Assembly (NCBI RefSeq): GCF_017583065.1
Contig: NZ_JAGEVL010000007.1
Location: 124,001 to 188,000, forward strand
Length of the DNA stretch: 64,000 nt
Source: Staphylococcus shinii
GTDB taxonomy: Bacteria; Bacillota; Bacilli; Staphylococcales; Staphylococcaceae
Direction: 5' to 3'
A program made the translations under genes and the position numbers. Below are positions 8,456 to 16,811 of this stretch, piece after piece. The notes under the pieces are model-generated. The model was not told the origin of the DNA. It made no database searches and was given only the letters and a program-made list of their open reading frames with translations. How positions within the stretch are numbered: position 1 is the first letter of the stretch; every line of letters starts with the position of its first letter.

Positions 8456-9256
8456 ATGAACCTATTTACAACAAGAGATGGTGTAGCCTTAAATTATAGA
8501 ACAAGTGGAGAAGGCAATGTCATAGTGATGATACACACTGCTTTAGATAATTTAACTGTTTTTAATGATATTGAAGAAAAATTTAACAAGAATAATCAAG
8601 TGGTGTTAGTAGACTTACGTGGCCATGGTTATTCAGATAAACCAAATGAAATTAATTTTGAAACATATGCAGAGGATATTAAAGCATTGTTAGATTACTT
8701 ATATGTAACTCAGTGTGCATTTATTGGTCATGAATTAGGTGCTTCTGTTGCAGTATCATTTGCGTCTTTATATCCAGATATGACAAGTTCTTTAACGTTA
8801 ATCAACCCGACTTTATTGAGTGATATGTCACCAGAGGAACGCTTGTATCGTAAGTATGCTGATCAAATTAGAAATTGGGATAAAGAATCACAACAAAAAT
8901 TCTTAGATAAGCATTTATACTATTCTAAGCGCAAAGCTAAAAAATTCTTAAAACAAGTAGATGACACAAATAGCATTGCGACAAAAGCAGAATTATATGC
9001 AGTAAAAGCTTCATTTAACGATAATAATATTATGCGTTATTTAAGTGGAGTTGTTTCACCGACTTTAATTGTTGCGGGCCAACATGGAGCGAGAACTACA
9101 GTAGTTGAAGCGAAAGAAGTAGGAGACTATATTGGCGAAGTGAAATTTGAAGTTTTTACAGCTTCCGGATTATATCCATTTGTAGAAGAAAAAGAAAAAT
9201 TTGTAGATGTTGTATCTAAATTTATTAAAGAAAATGAGCCAACAATGTTGTATTAA
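8456..9256 (+). CDS. Degenerate alpha/beta-hydrolase
   Basis: The 266-residue protein keeps the alpha/beta-hydrolase frame (VVLVDLRGHGYSDKP at about residues 48-62) but lacks the usual catalytic residues. The nucleophile elbow reads GHELG (about residues 91-95), with Glu in place of Ser or Asp. The acid position reads AGQHGARTT without Asp, and the usual SGHxPxxEE motif reads SGLYPFVEE, so His is Leu. The oxyanion HG motif is also altered (IHTALDN). The frame is otherwise intact and starts 2 bp after the HAD gene with GAAAGGGAG as ribosome binding site. A non-enzymatic or altered role is inferred. A strong terminator follows. Confidence 0.82.
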   Translation: MNLFTTRDGVALNYRTSGEGNVIVMIHTALDNLTVFNDIEEKFNKNNQVVLVDLRGHGYSDKPNEINFETYAEDIKALLDYLYVTQCAFIGHELGASVAVSFASLYPDMTSSLTLINPTLLSDMSPEERLYRKYADQIRNWDKESQQKFLDKHLYYSKRKAKKFLKQVDDTNSIATKAELYAVKASFNDNNIMRYLSGVVSPTLIVAGQHGARTTVVEAKEVGDYIGEVKFEVFTASGLYPFVEEKEKFVDVVSKFIKENEPTMLY

Positions 9257-9271
9257 AATGCAATAATGTAG

Positions 9272-9311
9272 ACAAACCAAAAGCTAATTTTAGCATTTGG
9301 TTTGTTTTTTG
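9272..9311 (+). terminator. Terminator after the HAD-hydrolase pair
   Basis: ACAAACCAAAAGCT pairs with AGCATTTGGTTTGT and a T6 run follows. The rest of the 330-bp gap to 9587 holds only the AT-rich promoter region of the secreted protein gene. Confidence 0.85.
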
Positions 9312-9586
9312 TTTGAAGATAAAAATTGAAGTTTATAATTTAGATAGTACGCTATTGAATAAAAAATATGTGAAGCTTTGTCGGTGAAGAATCACAGAAA
9401 TGATATGATTCGATTTATCTAATAATTAATAATATAAGTTAGAATATTGGAAGATTATTATTACTTTGATTACAACGGAACATCTTTTTGTAATCTTTTT
9501 GTAATACTACTGTTATTTTAGTAACATTTATAGTACAATATAGATAAGCACAAGATAACTTATATAGACAGAAGGAGAGAGTGCTT

Positions 9587-10093
9587 ATGAAAAAATTATT
9601 TGCAGCAGCCCTAATTTCAGGTTTAGCGATCTCTGGATTTAGTACAGGTAGTGTTGAAGCAGCGTCAGGTAACTCTATCCAAAGTGTTAAATCACTTCAA
9701 CAGGGAGATACAACGCTAGAAGGTGCTAAAATAGGTGCTTCTATACAAAGCGTATTGAGTGAAAATAATGCCCCAATTTATTCATATAGTCCAGATGGTA
9801 ATGAACATTATTATGAATTTAAAAAAGACAACGGTGTGCTTGTTGTGACGGCAGACGGTAAGAAAAACAAAGGAAAAATCATTCGTGTTTCCATGAGTTA
9901 CAATGATACTAATGGCCCAACATATAAAGATGTTAAGTCACAGGTAAGTAAAAATGCTGTTACACGTGAGCATTATAATGATGTGACTGGTAACTTTGGC
10001 TATGTACAAGATGACGAACTATCTTATCAATTTAGTTCTGCATCTCCAAGTGATAAAGATATCAAACTATATCGTATAGATATGGGAGAATAA
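9587..10093 (+). CDS. Small secreted protein of unknown function
   Basis: This 168-residue protein has a classical signal peptide (MKKLFAAALISGLAISGF) with a probable cut after VEA-A at about residue 25. The mature part is about 143 residues, polar, with no cysteine, no LPXTG anchor and no lipobox, so it is probably released. Residues 40-165 contain many alternating hydrophobic stretches typical of a small beta-rich fold. Start ATG 9587 follows AAGGAGAGAG. I recall an S. aureus secreted protein at the same place in the backbone, upstream of sarA, but did not verify similarity. A strong terminator follows at 10210, so it is monocistronic. Confidence 0.75.
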   Translation: MKKLFAAALISGLAISGFSTGSVEAASGNSIQSVKSLQQGDTTLEGAKIGASIQSVLSENNAPIYSYSPDGNEHYYEFKKDNGVLVVTADGKKNKGKIIRVSMSYNDTNGPTYKDVKSQVSKNAVTREHYNDVTGNFGYVQDDELSYQFSSASPSDKDIKLYRIDMGE

Positions 10094-10209
10094 TATTTAC
10101 TTTGTAATATTTTAACGAATTGTGTGGTAGCGAATTAACATTTTAACGGTTGAATAGTGTAACTTTAAAAAGTGGTTCTTTAAAGTGGCGCTTAAACTGC
10201 CAATATTAA

Positions 10210-10252
10210 TTGAGAGGCTAAGACATTTATTAATGTCTTAGCCTCAATTTAT
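10210..10252 (+). terminator. Terminator after the secreted protein gene
   Basis: TTGAGAGGCTAAGACAT pairs with ATGTCTTAGCCTCAA around a six-base loop, followed by a short T-rich stretch. Confidence 0.8.
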
Positions 10253-10368
10253 TGTTAAAATAGAGAGTAATGTGAGATTATTAACTGAATTAAAGGTTAC
10301 GCCATTTTAGTGATTTAAAAATAATGAGTCATTACATAAATTTTAAAAATGATTTAAAGGAGCCGATC

Positions 10369-11079
10369 ATGAGAGTTAACGACAAAGTTTTAGTAGAAAA
10401 TATAAACGACTATTTTACTCATAAAGGTCTTTCTCCCAATTTAATAGACGATATTAAAGAGAAACTAAAAAAAGATTTAAAAAAATCAGAGGCAAAAGAT
10501 GAAGATTATATAGAATATAGACGTAAATCACCAGCTGAAATTATATTAACCATACAACGTAATTTATTCACTTTACAATTAAATCCCATCATATTCTTTA
10601 TTGTAAATTTTATTTTGTTGTCTTATTTATATGATAAACAATATGTACCGTTCCAAGCAGCTACGGGTACTTCTATTTTTTATTGTCTAGTGATTTTACC
10701 AATTTCAATTTTTATATATTTAAGGATTGATTGGAAAAACTATCTATATAGTAATAAATTCGAAATGGTTATAGGCTTAGTAGTCGCTGTTGTATCTATG
10801 GTTCTAGTCATCTTACAAGGCTTCAATATCAATTTAGGTATTGTTGCTGTAACAATTTATGCCCATCAAGCTGTATTTTTTATCGGTATTTTATTTAGTA
10901 TATCGGGTCTATATTTTAGACGGTTAGAATTTACAGGTATAGGTTTATTGTTATGCCAAAAAACCATAGATGCCATGATAAGTAACTCAAGTATTACGCA
11001 AATTGCATCTATTGTTATTTGGATATTACTACTTATAGTGATTATATATTACACTATTCGAATTTCTTCACGAAACTAA
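10369..11079 (+). CDS. Six-helix membrane protein with charged N-terminal domain
   Basis: I do not recognise a named family. The 236-residue product has a highly charged, Lys/Glu-rich cytoplasmic head of about 65 residues (KEKLKKDLKKSEAKDEDYIE) followed by about six hydrophobic helices from residue 75 on. The head resembles the short helical N-terminal regions of Firmicute DUF1129- or DUF1700-type membrane proteins, but this is only a shape comparison. The frame is open from 10324; ATG at 10369 has AAAGGAG 6 bp before it and is preferred. It is monocistronic between two terminators. Confidence 0.7.
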   Translation: MRVNDKVLVENINDYFTHKGLSPNLIDDIKEKLKKDLKKSEAKDEDYIEYRRKSPAEIILTIQRNLFTLQLNPIIFFIVNFILLSYLYDKQYVPFQAATGTSIFYCLVILPISIFIYLRIDWKNYLYSNKFEMVIGLVVAVVSMVLVILQGFNINLGIVAVTIYAHQAVFFIGILFSISGLYFRRLEFTGIGLLLCQKTIDAMISNSSITQIASIVIWILLLIVIIYYTIRISSRN

Positions 11080-11112
11080 TATAAATTTTTACATTTTTTT
11101 AAAATGAACTGA

Positions 11113-11167
11113 AACACGTGCTAATTTATTGAAGTCTTATGACCACAAAATAGCACGTGTTTTTTAT
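11113..11167 (+). terminator. Terminator after the six-helix membrane protein gene
   Basis: ACACGTGCTA pairs with TAGCACGTGT, followed by T6. The loop is long, about 28 bases. Confidence 0.75.
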
Positions 11168-11282
11168 TGCATCTAAAGCGTTTATAAACCATGCCAGTTT
11201 ATAAAAAAATTAAAAATAAAAAATGTAGCATACGCACTTTAAAAAAGGGGTATATTATTTTTGTAAGGGGAGGTGACCCATA

Positions 11283-12083
11283 ATGAAAAAATTAGTAACA
11301 AACTGTAACAACGAGATTGCATACATCCGAGAGGGTCAAGGTTTTCCTATTATATTAATCCATGGACTCGATGGTAATATGGCTTCATTATTTGCTTTGA
11401 AAGATGAATTAAAACAACATTACGAAGTTATTGTTTACGATGTTAGAGGTCACGGTAAATCATCTAAACCCAATTCATTTAATTTAGATGATCATGTAGA
11501 AGATCTAAAGGAATTGATGGCAAAGTTAAATATTTCAACTGCACATATTATTGGGCATGATATGGGTGGTTTAATTGCAAAGCATTTTAATGATAGATAT
11601 AACTCGATGGTAAAGACACTGACATTGATAGCTTGTAACTTAATTGATAGCGTACATGGGTTAAATAAATTGATGATTGAACATCAAGATGAAATTGAAG
11701 GTTTTGATAAGTCCGAATCGCTCATTTTATTGTTACCTTATATGTATCAAGAAGAAGAAAAGGCAAAAAGATGGTTTCAAAAACAATTAATTTATAGCAG
11801 ACAGACTGCTGAAGATAGTGCTGTAGCAACACGTGCGTTAATGCAATTTCCAGTATTTAATAAAGATATTGTTATTAAAAATACGGATACACCTACATTA
11901 ATTATTAATGGGAAATATGATCCGTTAATTTCTAATAAAGTACTAGAAAAGTACCATTATGCGTTTAGTTCACTGCAAATGATAGAATTTGAACATTCTG
12001 GCCATGCGCCTCATATAGAAGAACCGAAGTATTTTTTAGCTGTTTATAGTGATTTTATAAATGCTACAGAGTATCAAAAATAG
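11283..12083 (+). CDS. Alpha/beta-hydrolase with Asp nucleophile
   Basis: This 266-residue soluble hydrolase has a complete triad. The elbow reads GHDMGG (about residues 92-97), giving an Asp nucleophile as in haloalkane dehalogenases and epoxide hydrolases. The acid Asp lies in NGKYDPL and the His in SGHAPHIEEP near residue 240. The oxyanion HG is present (LIHGLDGN). The family suggests hydrolysis of an epoxide, halide or ester, but the substrate is unknown. It has a strong ribosome binding site (GGGGAGGTGA) and its own -10-like TATATT at 11251. It is a distant paralogue of the inactive-looking gene at 8456, which has the same length. Confidence 0.85.
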   Translation: MKKLVTNCNNEIAYIREGQGFPIILIHGLDGNMASLFALKDELKQHYEVIVYDVRGHGKSSKPNSFNLDDHVEDLKELMAKLNISTAHIIGHDMGGLIAKHFNDRYNSMVKTLTLIACNLIDSVHGLNKLMIEHQDEIEGFDKSESLILLLPYMYQEEEKAKRWFQKQLIYSRQTAEDSAVATRALMQFPVFNKDIVIKNTDTPTLIINGKYDPLISNKVLEKYHYAFSSLQMIEFEHSGHAPHIEEPKYFLAVYSDFINATEYQK

Positions 12084-12140
12084 TAAAGTAATATTTTTGA
12101 TACTCATTTTAATTGCAAACATTTTAAATTACGATGCATA

Positions 12141-12189
12141 CAAAAATAAGCTTGAGCCATAAATCATTATGGCTCAAGCTTATTTTTGT
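12141..12189. terminator. Bidirectional terminator between hydrolase and sarA
   Basis: A near-perfect 20-bp stem (CAAAAATAAGCTTGAGCC with GGCTCAAGCTTATTTTTG) can stop transcription from either side, because A and T runs flank both arms. A second hairpin at 12272-12311 (TAATCAAGAAAT with ATTTCTTGATTA) is followed by T-runs on the plus strand. Confidence 0.85.
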
Positions 12190-12330
12190 ATTAGCGTATA
12201 CTGATTTACATAGAATAAACGCTTCTAACAAGCGCTATAAGTTTCTTTTTACCAAATATACTTAGATAGAGTAATCAAGAAATACATTTAGTAAATAAAA
12301 TTTCTTGATTATCTTTTTTAAAGTAAAAGT

Positions 12331-12705
12331 TTATACTTCGTTATCGTCGTTTGCTGCTTTAATACGGTCATTAACACGTGATAATAACTCATTAATTTTC
12401 TTACGTTGTTTCGTGTTTACTAAAATTAATACAGTTCTTTCATCATGTTCATTACGTTTTTTATCGAAATAATCTTCTTGTGATAAGTTTTTAACTGCTT
12501 TAACAACTTGAGGTTGTTTATAGTTTAAGTGATTAATAATATCTTTCAAATAATATTCTTCACTTTCGTGTTCGCTGATATATGTTAATACAGCAAACTC
12601 CTCAAAACTTACAGAAAATTCCTTTTTGATAATACCTTTTAATTTATCAGCGTAAGTAACCATAGCTAATAATTCAAAACAATCATTGATTTTGGTGATA
12701 GCCAT
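12331..12705 (-). CDS. sarA: Staphylococcal accessory regulator SarA
   Basis: This 124-residue winged-helix protein is SarA, a DNA-binding dimer that controls virulence and surface genes in staphylococci. The start [20 protein letters not shown], the single Cys in that segment and the winged region with [15 protein letters not shown] match the SarA family, and length equals S. aureus SarA. The frame is open to 12741, but ATG at 12705 is preceded by GGGAGGAAT and is the true start. It is transcribed opposite to the upstream hydrolase. The 364-bp upstream gap carries an inverted repeat described separately. Confidence 0.95.
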   Translation of the reverse strand: MAITKINDCFELLAMVTYADKLKGIIKKEFSVSFEEFAVLTYISEHESEEYYLKDIINHLNYKQPQVVKAVKNLSQEDYFDKKRNEHDERTVLILVNTKQRKKINELLSRVNDRIKAANDDNEV

Positions 12706-13069
12706 CCTATTATTCCTCCCTAATTCTATATGCCCAATCAAATATACATATTAAAAATATTTTTGTATAATTATTTGTCTTAATTCAAAGTGTAAAACAA
12801 AGAGTTTATCATAATCTATGGCTTAATTATATTTGGGTAAAATATATTAAAACCACTATTATTTAGTTTATTATAACTAAATAAAAATAGAAAGTAAACA
12901 AAAAACTGTTTAAGCGTTACGTAAATGATTTCAGATATTAATTCAATTCTATACATACCAATGATTGAATTGAAATTAATATATCTTCGTTTCAATTTGC
13001 CGTGATTTGATAAAAATAGTAAATAAGCGTTTTGTATTTAAAGACAATTACTATTTATACTGTGCACTT
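12706..13069 (-). promoter_or_regulatory. sarA upstream region with long inverted repeat
   Basis: This 364-bp AT-rich gap lies between the HlyD-like gene stop and sarA, both on the minus strand. In S. aureus the sarA gene is driven by three promoters spread over several hundred bases, so promoters are expected here. At 12934-12985 GATATTAATTCAATTC faces GAATTGAAATTAATATATC across 17 bases, without a T-tail. No clear SigB promoter was found by eye. Confidence 0.5.
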
Positions 13070-14014
13070 CTAATTTTTAGACACTACTGTATCAACGTTT
13101 CTAGCGATTATGTCTCCTTGATTTAAACCATCAAGAATTAATACATCTTTTTTATTACCCATATTTTGTGATTTGATAACCCGTTTAATAATTTTTTTAT
13201 TTCTTTGTAAGAAAACAAATTTATTATCATATATTGCAGACTTTGGTATTACAATTTTTTTATTAGGTTTTTCAATATAATAATGCTTGCCATGTAATGA
13301 ATTTAAGTTAGTGCTAATTTCTACATTATATTGTGAGTGTTTAGCTTTAGCATCGAATTGTACAGGTAATTTAGCAATATATGTTATTTCACCAGTATAG
13401 CTTTTCTGATTTTCGTCTTTAAGCAATACTTTATCTTTTTCATGCAATTGTGCTATAAGTGATTCAGAAACAACAGATTTGATTATAGCATTAGAATTAA
13501 AAATTTGCAGAATAAGTTCTTTATCTTTTGTAGGAAATTTTTGATTCATTTGAATTTCACCTTCAAAGGGCGCATAAATAACAGTACGCAACGTTGATTG
13601 TAATGATTCAATTTCTGTTTGTGTGCGAGTAATTTCATTAGTAATAAATGATTGTAATTGAGGACTTTTACGTTTTAAATGTGACAGATATTTTTGTTTG
13701 TCAGTGATAAGGCGTTCAATGGCAGGATTATAATATTCAAAGAGCGGTTGGTGTTTTTTTACAGTATCATTGTTTTTGATAAACCAATTATGAATATAAC
13801 CTTTATCTGTTTCTAAGAATAGTTTGGTTATTTGGGTAGGTTGCTGTATGCCTAAAAAGTGATAGGGGGATTCGTACTTAATTTTAATAGTTTCTATATG
13901 GGGATGGGTCTGATTAGAGGGGATAGATTTTAAATAGAACCAACAGGATAGTGCAATACTACCTAATATTCCTAATAATATAAGTAATATAAAAATTTTT
14001 CGCAATAAGGTCAC
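13070..14014 (-). CDS. HlyD-like membrane fusion/adaptor protein
   Basis: This 314-residue protein has one N-terminal membrane anchor (FILLILLGILGSIALSCWFY) and an extracellular body. A coiled-coil-like stretch (about residues 90-150) is followed by YAPFEGEIQMNQKF, the half-motif typical of biotinyl-lipoyl-like hairpins in HlyD/RND adaptors. Such proteins normally work with an ABC or RND exporter, yet no transporter gene adjoins, only sarA and a YdcZ-type carrier. A partner elsewhere is inferred. The start (ATG at 14014) has AGGTGACC before it on the minus strand. Confidence 0.7.
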   Translation of the reverse strand: MTLLRKIFILLILLGILGSIALSCWFYLKSIPSNQTHPHIETIKIKYESPYHFLGIQQPTQITKLFLETDKGYIHNWFIKNNDTVKKHQPLFEYYNPAIERLITDKQKYLSHLKRKSPQLQSFITNEITRTQTEIESLQSTLRTVIYAPFEGEIQMNQKFPTKDKELILQIFNSNAIIKSVVSESLIAQLHEKDKVLLKDENQKSYTGEITYIAKLPVQFDAKAKHSQYNVEISTNLNSLHGKHYYIEKPNKKIVIPKSAIYDNKFVFLQRNKKIIKRVIKSQNMGNKKDVLILDGLNQGDIIARNVDTVVSKN

Positions 14015-14065
14015 CTCGTGTTGTTAAGATGGTTTGATTATACAGTGAAAAAGACTCAAATTGCT

Positions 14066-14113
14066 ATAAAAAAAGTGCGTCATTTACAGTTTGACAAAAG
14101 TAAATGATGCACT
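14066..14113 (-). terminator. Terminator after the YdcZ-type gene
   Basis: On the minus strand AGTGCATCATTTAC pairs with GTAAATGACGCACT and a T7 run follows. It separates the transporter from the adaptor gene. Confidence 0.8.
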
Positions 14114-14122
14114 ATTACAATT

Positions 14123-15052
14123 TTAAAATAATCTTAGTAATATAATACCAATCATGATGGCTATAATCCCTAAAACTTTGCGTGGCGTTATTTTATTAAC
14201 GTTTGTACCTAAGAGGCCAAAATGATCTATGATGATACCCATCAACATTTGGCCTAGCATAACAATAATCGTTGTCAGTGCAGCACCTAAATGTGGCATT
14301 AAGATAATGTTTGTTGTTACGAAGATTACACCTAATATACCACCGATAGAATAAATAGGTTTTAACTTACCTTCTTTACTATTGAAAGTGGTAACTTTAA
14401 GACTTTTGTTAAATATCAGCGTCAAAATAAACAATACAATAGTTCCAACTGTAAAGGATATGAGCGAGGCCATGATTGATGAATGTAGTTGCTGACCTAA
14501 CGCACTATTAATAGCTGTTTGGATAGGCGGGCAGAACCCAAACATAAATCCGATAATAAGCCATATATATACTGTTGAAGACTGTATTTTGTCTTTGGGA
14601 TTTCGTCGGACATAATTCATAAGAAGGATCCCGAAAATTAAAAAGAGGATACCTAACACTTTTAATAAAGTAAAAGGTTGTTTATCGGCGCCAAACCACC
14701 CAAAACTATCAATCGCCACGCCCATTATAATTTGACCTGCTACCGTCATAACGACTGTTAAGGAAGCTCCTAAACGTGGTAAAAGTAATAGATTTCCTGT
14801 TAAGAAAATAACACCAAGCATACCACCAACAAACCATTGATAATTCAATGACTGGTTGCTATAAAATTGGCCTGTAAAAACATCGGGATTAATAATTAGA
14901 TTAATTAAAATTAGAAAAATAGTTCCTGTTGCAAATGAGATTGTTGATGCATAGAATGAAGATTTTGTATATAAACTCAACCTAGAATTGATTGAAGTTT
15001 GAAATGGTACTACCATACCTGCAACAATACCAATGATATATAAAAGAATCAT
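14123..15052 (-). CDS. DMT-superfamily transporter (duplicated YdcZ/DUF606)
   Basis: This 309-residue membrane protein has about ten helices built from two similar halves. Each begins with a pattern like GxxPPFQTxINSxL: VVPFQTSINSRLSLYTKS near residue 16 and CPPIQTAINSALGQQLHS near residue 173. Each half ends with GxxLxxxMGxxIDxFG (MGVAIDSFGWFG and MGIIIDHFGLLG). This is the fused double-DUF606 organisation of YdcZ-type members of the drug/metabolite transporter superfamily. The substrate is unknown. It is transcribed away from the 82-residue gene at 15276. Confidence 0.82.
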   Translation of the reverse strand: MILLYIIGIVAGMVVPFQTSINSRLSLYTKSSFYASTISFATGTIFLILINLIINPDVFTGQFYSNQSLNYQWFVGGMLGVIFLTGNLLLLPRLGASLTVVMTVAGQIIMGVAIDSFGWFGADKQPFTLLKVLGILFLIFGILLMNYVRRNPKDKIQSSTVYIWLIIGFMFGFCPPIQTAINSALGQQLHSSIMASLISFTVGTIVLFILTLIFNKSLKVTTFNSKEGKLKPIYSIGGILGVIFVTTNIILMPHLGAALTTIIVMLGQMLMGIIIDHFGLLGTNVNKITPRKVLGIIAIMIGIILLRLF

Positions 15053-15275
15053 TAAATCACGCTTTCCTTCAAGATAACTATATTATAAAGGAAAGATTAA
15101 TGTATGCATACATTTAAATTTGGAGTAGAAATGTGTATATATCAGAGAAAATAATGTACACAATAAACAAAGTATAATAAAATACGTATATTGATGTTTT
15201 TTGTATCATAAAAAATAACAAATTTAATGTATTTTGTTTAATGAATGTAAATGCAGAAGTGAGTGACTATAGATA

Positions 15276-15524
15276 TTGAAACAACTTTCCATAATTCGTC
15301 TTTTAGATGAGGAAACTTTTTTTGTTAGCGCAGGCAGTAACGATCAAATAAAAAAGAATCAATTTATAGAAGTGTTAAATCCTAGACGGACATATAAAAA
15401 TTTAGCTCAAATCGTTGAAGTATATGATAATTATTCAATGTGTAAAAAATTGGGTAAAAAAAAGATATTTTTTGGTGATACCGTTAGGCTAAGACCTTTG
15501 AGAGATAATGATAGATTAAAATAG
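15276..15524 (+). CDS. Small hypothetical protein
   Basis: This 82-residue basic protein of unknown function contains alternating hydrophobic residues suggestive of a small beta fold (FIEVLNPRRTYKNLAQIVEV) and a lysine-rich stretch KKLGKKKIFFGD. I recognise no family. The TTG start at 15276 follows only a weak site (GTGAGTG), so the exact start is uncertain. It has its own strong terminator at 15569-15608 shared with the opposite-strand DUF2922 gene, which supports it being a real transcription unit. Confidence 0.5.
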   Translation: MKQLSIIRLLDEETFFVSAGSNDQIKKNQFIEVLNPRRTYKNLAQIVEVYDNYSMCKKLGKKKIFFGDTVRLRPLRDNDRLK

Positions 15525-15568
15525 AAAAGTAGTTAGTTGATATAATATATGAGCTTTATTATTTGGTA

Positions 15569-15608
15569 GTAAAAAAGGCCTGAAACTATTTGTTTCAAGC
15601 CTTTTTAC
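15569..15608. terminator. Bidirectional terminator, convergent genes
   Basis: GTAAAAAAGGCCTGAAAC pairs with GTTTCAAGCCTTTTTAC across five bases, with A and T runs on the two sides. It serves the plus-strand gene ending at 15524 and the minus-strand gene ending at 15651. Confidence 0.85.
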
Positions 15609-15650
15609 GTAATGTTTTTAAATATAGTCTATTACGTGATTGTATTATAT

Positions 15651-15869
15651 TTAATTTTCAAATATGAGTTTAGTAGATTTGTCTATAATTTGTGCAGCGT
15701 GTACTGTTTTAGGGATACCTGACTTCGGTCTTAAAATATCCAAATCAATTAATTTTGTCATGCCTTCTTTTACAGCGGATTCGTTTATAAAATGCTCGAT
15801 TTTGGGTATTTGTAATTTGACCGTCTTGTTAACAGCATCATTGAAAATAAGTTCTAATGTTTGAGACAT
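15651..15869 (-). CDS. DUF2922 family protein
   Basis: This 72-residue protein begins MSQTLELIFNDAVNKTVKL and has the short beta-strand/helix composition of DUF2922, a small family found in Firmicutes. Function is unknown. It follows the DUF1659 gene by 14 bp and shares its transcript; the pairing of DUF1659 with DUF2922 is a known arrangement and supports both calls. The start has AAGGAGG in front on the minus strand. Confidence 0.8.
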   Translation of the reverse strand: MSQTLELIFNDAVNKTVKLQIPKIEHFINESAVKEGMTKLIDLDILRPKSGIPKTVHAAQIIDKSTKLIFEN

Positions 15870-15883
15870 ACTTTGTTTCCTCC

Positions 15884-16090
15884 TTAATTAATTGTTTCTG
15901 TCTTAATGACTTCAAGTTTGTCAAAACGTTCTCCAGTGATTTGTTCGATAATAGATTTGAAACTTTTAAGTTGTTCGGGTTTTACGTCTGTGTTTAAATT
16001 AGCAAAATGACGCTTGAACTGACTGGCTTTACCATTTTTGTCGAACAATGTACGCGATAATGTGACTGCGAGTTGGCTTATATTATTCAT
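15884..16090 (-). CDS. DUF1659 family protein
   Basis: This 68-residue protein (SRTLFDKNGKASQFKRHFAN in the middle, QLKSFKSIIEQITG later) fits DUF1659, small proteins of unknown function found with DUF2922. The ATG at 16090 is preceded on the minus strand by AAAGGAGGTTATTAAG. It is the first gene of the pair. The promoter lies in the 146-bp gap shared with the divergent recombinase-like gene. Confidence 0.78.
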   Translation of the reverse strand: MNNISQLAVTLSRTLFDKNGKASQFKRHFANLNTDVKPEQLKSFKSIIEQITGERFDKLEVIKTETIN

Positions 16091-16236
16091 CTTAATAACC
16101 TCCTTTCACTATATATATCGACTGCGAGTAGCAAAACGGTCAAAAAATTTCAAAAAATTTGTATTAAACACTTCCATGTGACATAAATATCATATATCAT
16201 TAAATAAGAAACATTTATGGTGTGAGAGGTGGAAAT

Positions 16237-16788
16237 ATGAATCAAGTAGATCCTATTAGGGATATTGAAGAAATTAAATCAATGTATAAAGTGTTGGGTT
16301 GTAAGTCTAGACGAGATTATTTATTATTTAAATTTGCGATACATACTGGTGTTAAACTATCTGAATTATTAAATTTATGTGTGAATGATATTAAAGAATC
16401 CAATGACCATATAAAGTTATATTGGCTTGAAGACCATGCACCTAATATTTATATTAAATTACCTGATGATTTAAGAAATGAATTGCTTGAATATATAAAT
16501 GAGGAAGGCCTAAAGGAAGATCAATTGTTGTTTCAATCTAATAGAACGTTTAAAGGTTTATCGAGGCAACAAGCGTACCGAATTATACATGCGGCTGCTA
16601 GTGACTTAGGCATGCCACATATCGGTTTGACCACATTAAGAAAAACATTTGCATATCATGCTTATCAATCAGGTATTTCCATATCAATTATTCAAAAATA
16701 CCTAGGTCATCAAACTACTTATGAAACGATGAAATTTATAGGTATTTCTACAAAGAAGAGTAATACCACAATAGCTTTGAATTTATAA
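16237..16788 (+). CDS. Tyrosine-recombinase fold protein, catalytically degenerate
   Basis: The 183-residue protein covers only the catalytic domain of XerC/D-type integrases, with no N-terminal core-binding domain. Key positions are changed: the first Arg motif reads TGVKLSELLNL (Arg to Lys), the HxxR box reads TTLRKTF (His to Thr, Arg kept), and after LGHQTTYETMKF the nucleophile Tyr is Phe. The LGH His is kept. It therefore probably cannot cut DNA but may bind it. ATG 16237 follows GAGAGGTGG. It lies 23 bp before mnhA2, without a terminator between, so it may be transcribed into the mnh2 operon. I recall an integrase-like gene at this place in S. aureus, unverified. Confidence 0.82.
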   Translation: MNQVDPIRDIEEIKSMYKVLGCKSRRDYLLFKFAIHTGVKLSELLNLCVNDIKESNDHIKLYWLEDHAPNIYIKLPDDLRNELLEYINEEGLKEDQLLFQSNRTFKGLSRQQAYRIIHAAASDLGMPHIGLTTLRKTFAYHAYQSGISISIIQKYLGHQTTYETMKFIGISTKKSNTTIALNL

Positions 16789-16811
16789 ATTATAATTAAA
16801 GGGGGAATACG

